Shown here: piece by piece, positions 10,801-14,638 of the stretch
Layout of the letters: each line of letters opens with the position of its first letter
Position numbering within the stretch: the first letter of the stretch is position 1
Assembly: GCA_947483645.1 (NCBI GenBank)
Contig: CANKLS010000032.1
Span: 1-16,778, forward strand
From: Bradymonadales bacterium
GTDB taxonomy: Bacteria > Myxococcota > Bradymonadia > REDH01
Reading direction: 5' to 3'
Length of the DNA: 16,778 nucleotides
Made by a program: the position numbers and the translations under genes
Notes under the pieces: model-generated
What the model was told of the DNA's origin: nothing
What the model saw: the letters and a program-made list of their open reading frames with translations, nothing else
The model's database searches: none

Positions 10801-11879
10801 CCCGCAGCTGCTCTCCGCTGCCTGCCAACACCACGGCCGGCACGCAGACTTGGAACAGCGGCACCAGCAGCTACGGCAGCTGCACTGCGACGACCTGCAG
10901 TTCCGGTTATACTGTCAGCGCAGGCACCTGCGTCGTCTCGGTATACTCCCTCGGTACAGGCTGCACGCTGAATTCTCAGTGCGCCTCCGGCTTCTGTGCC
11001 ACCGGGCCGACGGGAACGGCCAACGACCGGTGCGCGCCTACCGGCATGAACTACATCCCTGCCGGCACCTTCACGATGGGTTCGCCCGCAACCGAGGTGG
11101 GCCGCTTTACCAGTGAGACGGAGCACAGCGTGACCATCTCGCGCAGTTTCTTCATGGGTCAGACAGAGGTGACGCAGGGGCAGTGGAAGGCGCTCTCCGG
11201 CGGGACCAATCCGTCCTACTTCCAGTCCACCACCGGCACGGGTTCGAGCACTGCCAACGCAAACGACAGCGGCCCTGCGGAGCAAATGGATTGGTATGCT
11301 GCAGTCGCCTTTGCCAACGCCCGCTCTGCGGCAGAGGGGCTCACCTCCTGCTACACGCTCTCCGGTTGCACCGACGCCACCGACGGCTGGAAGGACGGTA
11401 TCCACAGCGGCTGCACGGGGGCCACCTTCTCGGGCCTCACCTGCACGGGCTACCGGCTGCCCACAGAGAGCGAGTGGGAGTATGCGGCGCGTGGCGGCAC
11501 AACCACGGCCGCCTACCTGGGCAACCTGAGCGGTTCTGTCACAGATTGCACCACAGCACAGGCCAATCTGGACGGCATCGCCTGGTGGTGCATGAACAGT
11601 GGCTCTCGCACCAACGCGGTTGGCGGTAAGACTGCAAACAGCTTTGGCCTCTCCGACATGCTGGGCAATGTGTGGGAATGGACGGGTGACTGGTATGCCA
11701 ACTACCCTGCTGGCTCGGTGACCGACCCGCTCGGCGCCGGCACAGGCTCCGCCCGGGTGGGTCGCGGCGGGTCGTGGGCCAGCCGCGCCCGCAACGCGCG
11801 GGCCGCGTCTCGCTACGACGCCCCGCCGGTCTTTCGCTACAACGCCCTCGGCTTTCGCCTCTCCAGGACCGCACCGTAG
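7863..11879 (+). CDS. DGR target: variable lipoprotein with Cys-rich stalk and C-terminal FGE/C-type-lectin domain
   Basis: A 1338-residue surface lipoprotein. The ATG at 7863 follows AGGAGG (7853-7858). A signal peptide ends in the lipobox LSAC (C25 lipidated, S at +2). Residues 26-240 contain an Ala/Asp-rich linker and an unrecognised domain. A CDGLDNDCDG metal-binding-type motif lies at about 246-255. Residues 295-1013 hold eleven imperfect repeats of about 42-47 residues (GYHVESGAC, SDTRSC, QTWNG, YGSCTA), interrupted by two blocks of DUF4215/myxobacterial Cys-rich repeats (CGN or CGDG then EACDDGN). Residues 1062-1335 form an FGE-sulfatase fold: IPAGTFTMGS, TEVTQGQW, YRLPTESEWEYAARGG, MLGNVWEW and LGFRL. 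Its last 41 codons are the variable repeat. The cysteines needed for formylglycine-generating activity are absent in that segment, so it is read as a ligand-binding domain. The ligand is unknown. Confidence 0.93.
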   Translation: MCVVLRRFVPTVWAVLLVSTCLSACSDDAALTVIASKAPSASPDGGLVAPDAALLLPDGGQGDASAEAAAEPLSGLLTLAEFRGDVTADGAMVITKLDPAASSDPALRRLAQGLCTLSIVQDGVAGSGPANSLELVTGSTGLDADCDGYLASPLFCGAVTVRSFYTSPQTQVFAQIQSLVPSTGFGVQNGDAVPGASSGLGSWAYGDLGAASSAPANAGVRNWVFARSGGNFTFTGRVVANVTELCDGLDNDCDGATDEGNGCRTQGQSCAATVDCSGALVCTASVCSPAGCPSGQHLDAGACVSDTRACSITNGTGSQSYASGSWSACGIVSCSNGYHVESGACANDVRSCSPLPSNATVATETWTGATYGACTASACLPAYHVEGGECLSNIGSCSVTNGSGTRTYNAGEWSSCTLTGCNAGYHVQSGACELDTRSCTLADGTGSQSWLGSAWSDCTPTSCDTGYHVESGACASDARNCLLTGGAGNQTWNGNSWNGCVASACYGAFSLYDGTCVPAGCGNSVVEAGEACDDGNLVATDGCTAACAVAACGDGQVQAGVEGCDDGNTLTEECNYGAASCTVCNATCTSAAGETDLCGDGILDAAEVCDDGNTVDDDSCANSCLCGTGYHVESGACLSNTRSCSSSNATIAFESWTGSAYGLCTATACDVNYHLEGGACASNTRACSVANATTATQSWTGSDYTVCAATGCAAGYSLLAGACVAAGCGNSVVEAGEACDDGNTVATDGCTATCTVAACGDGVVQAGVDGCDDGNTVTEECAYGEASCAVCTATCAIAAGETDICGDGILDTVEVCDDGNSVNGDSCSNGCVCGTGFHLEGGACTSDTRSCLLANGTGTEQWNGSSYGSTCSVATCNSGYHVAANSCAADVVSCTLANASAATQTWNSGSSSYGSCTASACDATYHVESGACAANVRVCTLANGTATETWDSGTSSYGSCTPGVCNSGYHVESGACLSDTRSCSPLPANTTAGTQTWNSGTSSYGSCTATTCSSGYTVSAGTCVVSVYSLGTGCTLNSQCASGFCATGPTGTANDRCAPTGMNYIPAGTFTMGSPATEVGRFTSETEHSVTISRSFFMGQTEVTQGQWKALSGGTNPSYFQSTTGTGSSTANANDSGPAEQMDWYAAVAFANARSAAEGLTSCYTLSGCTDATDGWKDGIHSGCTGATFSGLTCTGYRLPTESEWEYAARGGTTTAAYLGNLSGSVTDCTTAQANLDGIAWWCMNSGSRTNAVGGKTANSFGLSDMLGNVWEWTGDWYANYPAGSVTDPLGAGTGSARVGRGGSWASRARNARAASRYDAPPVFRYNALGFRLSRTAP
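8745..10904 (+). repeat. Coding repeats of the cysteine-rich stalk
   Basis: Eleven imperfect repeats of about 126-141 bp encode units that begin with a GYHVESGAC-like segment. Two DUF4215-type blocks sit within the array, beginning at 9423 and 10044. The blocks are 621 bp (207 residues) apart, and each is followed by two of the short units, so a whole supermodule appears to have been duplicated in tandem. Regular cysteines, about six per short unit, suggest a disulfide-stiffened stalk. Recombination between copies could change the stalk length. Confidence 0.85.
11743..11866 (+). repeat. DGR variable repeat (VR)
   Basis: This 124-bp segment at the 3' end of the lipoprotein gene aligns without gaps to the TR at 13992-14115. 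Twenty positions differ: 11751, 11752, 11760, 11761, 11778, 11779, 11782, 11784, 11785, 11808, 11809, 11814, 11817, 11823, 11830, 11832, 11833, 11838, 11844 and 11845. At all of them the TR has A and the VR has G (8), C (6) or T (6). In the target frame, 13 of 15 adenine-bearing TR codons are changed, for example N to A, G, S, R, Y, D or F, T to P and D to V. The last 21 bp (11846-11866) are identical to the TR, as expected for the initiation-of-mutagenic-homing end. Confidence 0.97.
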
Positions 11880-11888
11880 GGGCGGTGC
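11871..11888 (+). promoter_or_regulatory. Hairpin immediately after the VR (homing-associated)
   Basis: GCACCG (11871-11876) pairs with CGGTGC (11883-11888) around a 6-nt loop, TAGGGG, that contains the target stop codon. It begins 4 nt after the VR end. A DNA hairpin/cruciform a few bases downstream of the VR promotes retrohoming in the Bordetella phage BPP-1 DGR. The position here matches that pattern, although this stem is shorter (6 bp). No comparable hairpin directly follows the TR. Confidence 0.6.
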
Positions 11889-11891
11889 AGT

Positions 11892-11922
11892 GAACCCTTG
11901 ACCCTTGAACCATTGAACCCTT
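11892..11922 (+). repeat. Short tandem octamer repeat
   Basis: Four tandem copies of a GAACCCTT-like unit: GAACCCTT, GACCCTT, GAACCATT and GAACCCTT. They lie directly after the post-VR hairpin. They could be slippage-prone or a protein-binding array; no function is evident from sequence. Confidence 0.6.
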
Positions 11923-11945
11923 GTCAACGGGCCTTCGGTAGCGCA

Positions 11946-11989
11946 GCCCCCACGGAAAGGCCCAGCGAAGCGCGGGCCCCGTGGAGGGC
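11946..11989 (+). other. Long bulged stem-loop between VR and HRDC gene
   Basis: Fifteen base pairs in three helices: GCCC with GGGC, CCACGG (11950-11955) with CCGTGG (11979-11984), and GGCCC (11959-11963) with GGGCC (11974-11978). There is an AAA bulge on one side, a single A on the other and a 10-nt apical loop. It sits in the 272-bp gap between the target and the accessory operon. It could be an RNA element, an attenuator or a terminator without a T-run. The covarying shape is predicted by eye only. Confidence 0.45.
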
Positions 11990-12043
11990 GGAGCGGAGTG
12001 GAGCGTAGCCGTGCAGAGGAGCAAGCGCAGCGGCCGGGCGGGG

Positions 12044-12064
12044 TCCGGGGCGGTCAGCCCCGGA
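12044..12064 (+). other. Perfect 8-bp hairpin upstream of HRDC gene
   Basis: TCCGGGGC (12044-12051) and GCCCCGGA (12057-12064) pair perfectly around the loop GGTCA. No T-tract follows. Together with the stem at 11946-11989 it makes the 5' region of the accessory operon strongly structured. It may reduce read-through from the target gene or be part of a regulatory RNA. Confidence 0.45.
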
Positions 12065-12137
12065 AGCGGAGAAATCAGCCAGATTGCCTCAATCGATTCA
12101 TCGCGGGCAAAGCCTCTCGGCGCGTCTTGTTTGCCAT

Positions 12138-12147
12138 AAAGGAGGAG
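12138..12147 (+). promoter_or_regulatory. Strong ribosome binding site of HRDC accessory gene
   Basis: AAAGGAGGAG, containing a full AGGAGG (12140-12145) 6 nt before the ATG at 12152. It is a near-perfect anti-16S match and fixes the start codon. Confidence 0.85.
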
Positions 12148-12151
12148 AGCC

Positions 12152-12631
12152 ATGAGGCTTGCTGTGATCACGCTAGGTGTGGGCCCTGATGGTGCCTTCG
12201 AAGATCAGCAATTGCGCGACTTCTGCTCGACGCACGATGTGGTGACCTTTTCGGAGCATCGCTTTGTCTGGCAGGGTGAGCCGCGCTGGTCGTTCATGCT
12301 GCAGTGGCGACCTCTGAGCGGAAGCAGCTCTGTTCGGTTGGAGCTTCAGCAGCGGGTCGCCGAACAACAGGAGTTGAAGGCCGAGCTTACGCAGGAGGAG
12401 CGCGCGCTGTTCGAGCGGCTGCGAGAATGGCGGAATGCGACGATGAAGGCGTCGGGTCGGCCGTCCTTTGTCATGTTCAGCAACCGTCAGCTCGTGGACC
12501 TGGTTCGCACCCGTCCTGAAACGCTGTCGGGCCTCCGCGAAATCCAGGGGATTGGCGAACAGAAAGCGGAGCAGTTCGGCGTTGCGTTGCTAGAATTACT
12601 GCGCTCGCCCGTGGTGGAGGAGATGTCGTGA
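12152..12631 (+). CDS. DGR accessory protein with HRDC domain
   Basis: A 159-residue protein. Residues 1-60 (MRLAVITLGVG, then FCSTHDVVTFSEHRFVW) form a small domain rich in beta-like segments that I cannot name. Residues 61-80 are a charged helix. Residues about 84-151 are a clear HRDC domain (helicase and RNase D C-terminal type): LFERLREWRNATMKASGRPS, SNRQLVDLV, PETLSGLREIQGIGEQKAEQFG. HRDC domains bind nucleic acid in RecQ and RNase D. HRDC-containing accessory ORFs are known from some DGRs, where they may assist the RT-RNA complex. The start is set by the strong ribosome site at 12138-12147. Its TGA overlaps the GTG of the next gene (GTGA, 12628-12631), so translation is coupled. No helicase or nuclease catalytic domain is attached. 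Confidence 0.85.
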   Translation: MRLAVITLGVGPDGAFEDQQLRDFCSTHDVVTFSEHRFVWQGEPRWSFMLQWRPLSGSSSVRLELQQRVAEQQELKAELTQEERALFERLREWRNATMKASGRPSFVMFSNRQLVDLVRTRPETLSGLREIQGIGEQKAEQFGVALLELLRSPVVEEMS

Positions 12632-12981
12632 GCGGTCCCGATTTGCCATTGGTGCAGCTAGCATGGGAGCATGCGATGGGGGTGCTGTTTGACAAGAGCA
12701 GCCAGTTTCCCAAAGTGCTCCGGCATACGCTTACGAACCGGATAGAGTTGACGTCGCTCGATGTACTGGAACATTTGATAGAGGCTCGGTTCGCGACGGG
12801 GTCGGTGCGGCGTGTGGCGCTCCAGCGTGCCGATCGGCGGCTTGCGCAGTTGCGGGCGTTGGTTCGGTTTGCGCACGCGCGCCACGCCCTCGACCACCGT
12901 GGATTGGAGCAGGTTTCGGTGGCACTGGACGAGTCTGGCCGGCAGATTGGCGGTTGGCTGAAGCACGAGGCGAGCGCTTGA
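12628..12981 (+). CDS. avd: Avd-like DGR accessory protein (four-helix bundle)
   Basis: A 117-residue, wholly helical, basic protein: LAWEHAMGVLFDKSSQFPKVLRHT, DVLEHLIEARFATG, ALQRADRRLAQLRALVRFAHARHAL and LEQVSVALDESGRQIGGWLKHE. Size, helix pattern and position just before the reverse transcriptase match Avd, the pentameric four-helix-bundle protein that binds DGR RT and TR RNA and is required for mutagenic retrohoming in BPP-1. The phrases KVLRHTLTNRI and LDESGRQIGGWLK fit the family (bacterial Avd/four-helix-bundle, 23S rRNA IVS-like). The start is GTG at 12628, with GGAGGAG (12616-12622) 5 nt upstream and overlapping the HRDC stop. Its own TGA overlaps the TTG start of the RT. Family assignment is from pattern and context, not alignment. 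Confidence 0.85.
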   Translation: MSGPDLPLVQLAWEHAMGVLFDKSSQFPKVLRHTLTNRIELTSLDVLEHLIEARFATGSVRRVALQRADRRLAQLRALVRFAHARHALDHRGLEQVSVALDESGRQIGGWLKHEASA

Positions 12982-14009
12982 ACAACACAGACTTTCGGAG
13001 TTTCGGTGCGCTCCTGAAGGCATGCGAGTCTGCCCAGCGGGGTTCGGGTGACTCTCGGGAGGCGGCAGCGTTTTTGGTCGAGCGTGAGCAACAGATTCTC
13101 GCGCTGCACAGGCGGCTTTTGAGCGGAGGTTGGCAACCTGGCGGGTTTCGGACCTTCGTGATTCGTGAGCCGAAGCGGCGCGTCATTAGTGCAGCCCCCT
13201 TCGGCGATCGGGTTGTGCATCATGCCGTATGCGCGCAGCTCGAGCCGATGTTCGACCGTCGCAGCAGTCCAATCAGCTTTGCCTGTCGGAAGGGGCGCGG
13301 CACGGTGGCTGCACTTCGGCGCGCCCGTGAGCTCGCGCGCCGATTTCAGTGGTATCTGAAGTTGGATGTCGAGCACTACTTTGAGACCCTGCCTCACGCA
13401 GGTCTGCTGAAGCGGCTCTCGGAGGTGGTGGAGGATGCAGAGGCGTTCGCAATCTGTGAGCGCATCGTCCGCTTCGGGGCTCCCGGCTCTCAGCCGGGTC
13501 ATGGAGTTCCGATTGGGAACCTGACCAGCCAGCACTTCTCGAACGACTACCTGTCACAGCTTGATCATCATCTGATGCGTTCACTCCGGGTTCCGGCTGC
13601 ACTTCGGTATATGGACGACATCCTCATTTTCTCGGATGACCCCTCTGAACTTCGGGCTTGCCGAGCAGAACTTCAGGGTTGGGTTGGGGTTCGGCTGGGG
13701 CTTCGTCTCAAGCCGAGCGCTGAGCGGCTTGCTCCAGTATTGAGCGGCGTACCATTCTTGGGCTTTCGCATCTGGCCATCGCACATCCGTTTGGACGGAG
13801 CTCGGCGGACTCGACTTGCTCGGCGGCTACGGACCACGCTCGCGGCGCTTGATCGCGGCTCGCTTTGTGAGCATGATGCCGCTGCATGTCTGCAAAGTGT
13901 TTGTGCTTGGAGTGACCTAGGCGGTGCCGTACGGTTCCGGCAGTCAGTCCTGGCCAGATACGAACAGACAGGCGCTAGGCCAATCGACGAGCAGGCTCCA
14001 ACCGGGTGA
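12978..14009 (+). CDS. DGR-type reverse transcriptase
   Basis: A 343-residue reverse transcriptase that would copy the TR RNA with adenine-specific errors. Motifs in order: [17 protein letters not shown] (68-84), [10 protein letters not shown] (100-109), [12 protein letters not shown] (128-139, catalytic D130), [22 protein letters not shown] (176-197, the IGNLTSQ signature of DGR RTs), RYMDDILIF (210-218, D213 and D214), [10 protein letters not shown] and FLGFRIWP (thumb-proximal). There is no maturase, RNase H or integrase domain. The chosen start is TTG at 12978: GAGG at 12967-12970 is 7 nt upstream and TTGA overlaps the avd stop. A TTG at 12954 would add 8 residues. The stop (14007-14009) lies inside the TR, so the last codons double as template sequence. 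Confidence 0.95.
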   Translation: MNNTDFRSFGALLKACESAQRGSGDSREAAAFLVEREQQILALHRRLLSGGWQPGGFRTFVIREPKRRVISAAPFGDRVVHHAVCAQLEPMFDRRSSPISFACRKGRGTVAALRRARELARRFQWYLKLDVEHYFETLPHAGLLKRLSEVVEDAEAFAICERIVRFGAPGSQPGHGVPIGNLTSQHFSNDYLSQLDHHLMRSLRVPAALRYMDDILIFSDDPSELRACRAELQGWVGVRLGLRLKPSAERLAPVLSGVPFLGFRIWPSHIRLDGARRTRLARRLRTTLAALDRGSLCEHDAAACLQSVCAWSDLGGAVRFRQSVLARYEQTGARPIDEQAPTG

Positions 14010-14115
14010 ATCGCGGCGGGTCGTGGAACAACAACGCCCGCAACGCGCGGGCCGCGAATCGCAACAACGCCACGCCGGACAATCGCAACAACAACCTCGG
14101 CTTTCGCCTCTCCAG
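13992..14115 (+). repeat. DGR template repeat (TR)
   Basis: A 124-bp invariant template aligned to VR 11743-11866 at a constant offset of 2249. It holds 30 adenines, 20 of which differ in the VR. Read in the VR frame it contains twelve AAC and AAT codons at varied sites plus ACG and GAC, which can mutate to many residues but never to a stop. It begins inside the RT gene, whose last six codons and stop lie within it, and ends at CTCTCCAG (14108-14115). An apparent open frame from GTG 14006 through the TR is a by-product of its origin from target coding sequence. Confidence 0.96.
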
Positions 14116-14190
14116 CACACGGGCCGCCCGATACTGCAGCGGTCAAGGTCGCTCCGTCAGTGCCACCGTGTCCATGTCGATTCGGCCCGC

Positions 14191-14212
14191 GTTGCAGTGA
14201 GGTAACTGCAAC
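14191..14212 (+). other. 8-bp hairpin downstream of TR
   Basis: GTTGCAGT (14191-14198) and ACTGCAAC (14205-14212) pair perfectly around the loop GAGGTA, starting 76 nt after the TR. The low-GC stem stands out from the surroundings. It is probably part of the DGR RNA fold. Confidence 0.5.
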
Positions 14213-14224
14213 CAAAGAAGCCAA

Positions 14225-14253
14225 GCCCCGCAGCCGCGATCCCGCTGCGGGGC
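14225..14253 (+). terminator. 10-bp GC-rich hairpin, possible DGR RNA 3' end
   Basis: GCCCCGCAGC (14225-14234) and GCTGCGGGGC (14244-14253) are perfect 10-bp arms around a 9-nt loop. There is no T-run after it, so termination is unproven. It may cap the TR-containing transcript or form part of its required structure. It is the strongest simple hairpin in the window. Confidence 0.5.
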
Positions 14254-14390
14254 GCTACGCCTCGGGCCCTGTGATCGGGTCGGCGAGCCGTCCACAGTCT
14301 TCATGGTTCGGCACCAACCTCACGGACCGGACGCGCGAGGGTGAGCTGTTCGTCGAGGGCGGCGGTGGTGTCGACCTCTGGTTCGCGGCT

Positions 14391-14638
14391 GCGGCTAGAA
14401 GGTGGGGCGGATGCTGGTGCTGGTGCCCGGCGCCAGCCGCACCGTCTTCTCGAACTTCTTGCCGTAGAACTTCACCTGCACCGTGTGGCTCCCCGCGCTC
14501 ACGGGGAAGATGGCCTTTGGTGATTCGCCAACGGCCTTGCCGTCGATGGCAACCTTGTAGCTTCCGCTGGTGCCCGGGTAGATGATGCGGATGGTGGCTT
14601 GGCCCCGCGGCTCGGCGAGGTGCACCCGCGGCGGCGGC
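14391..14638 (-). repeat. PEGA-coding direct repeat, right copy (left copy 7082-7329)
   Basis: The 248-bp segment encoding the last 80 kinase residues and stop matches 7082-7329 in the same orientation, with 11 substitutions, all silent. The repeats start four bases before the CTA that encodes the stop and end where the Ala/Pro-rich linkers diverge. They flank the whole DGR cassette. Confidence 0.95.

Larger units (their letters stand above)
7863..14253 (+). mobile_element. Complete diversity-generating retroelement (DGR)
   Basis: The cassette runs target gene with VR, structured spacer, HRDC accessory gene, avd-like gene, reverse transcriptase, TR and a TR-downstream structured spacer, all on the plus strand. 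All hallmark parts are visible: DGR-class RT, Avd-like protein, a 124-bp TR/VR pair with 20 mismatches all at TR adenines, a C-type-lectin-fold target with the VR at its 3' end, and a hairpin just after the VR. No integrase or transposase is present; DGRs diversify in place rather than transposing. The right boundary is set at the end of the last hairpin and is arbitrary. Confidence 0.95.
14116..14394 (+). other. Spacer downstream of the TR
   Basis: This 279-bp stretch has no gene I can support. In characterised DGRs the RNA just downstream of the TR is needed to prime and start cDNA synthesis, so this segment is the candidate equivalent. It contains two perfect hairpins, listed separately. 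The segment 14280-14394 has an open plus-strand frame with no recognised product and runs up to the stop of the convergent kinase gene. Confidence 0.5.

Noticed and set aside
8745..10904. CRISPR-like array
   Set aside because: The periodic DNA repeats are coding, imperfect, 126-141 bp long and in one frame; there are no short identical repeats with unique spacers.
11046..11876. Active formylglycine-generating enzyme
   Set aside because: The C-terminal active-site cysteines are missing in the VR segment and no sulfatase gene is nearby; a binding domain is more likely.
12954..14009. Longer RT starting at TTG 12954
   Set aside because: The TTG at 12978 has GAGG at a 7-nt distance and the coupled TTGA overlap with the avd stop; the extra 8 residues have no support.
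12978..14009. Retron or group II intron reverse transcriptase
   Set aside because: No msr/msd-like region or intron domains V and VI; no maturase domain; the TR/VR pair and the IGNLTSQ motif identify a DGR RT.
14006..14200. Asn-rich open frame over the TR starting at GTG 14006
   Set aside because: It is the TR read in the target frame; the adenine-rich AAC codons explain its composition. There is no ribosome site and it overlaps the RT stop.
14280..14394. Possible remnant coding sequence before the kinase stop
   Set aside because: The plus-strand frame (SSWFGTNLTDRT and onward) hints vaguely at a secreted-protein fragment but has no start, ribosome site or recognisable domain.
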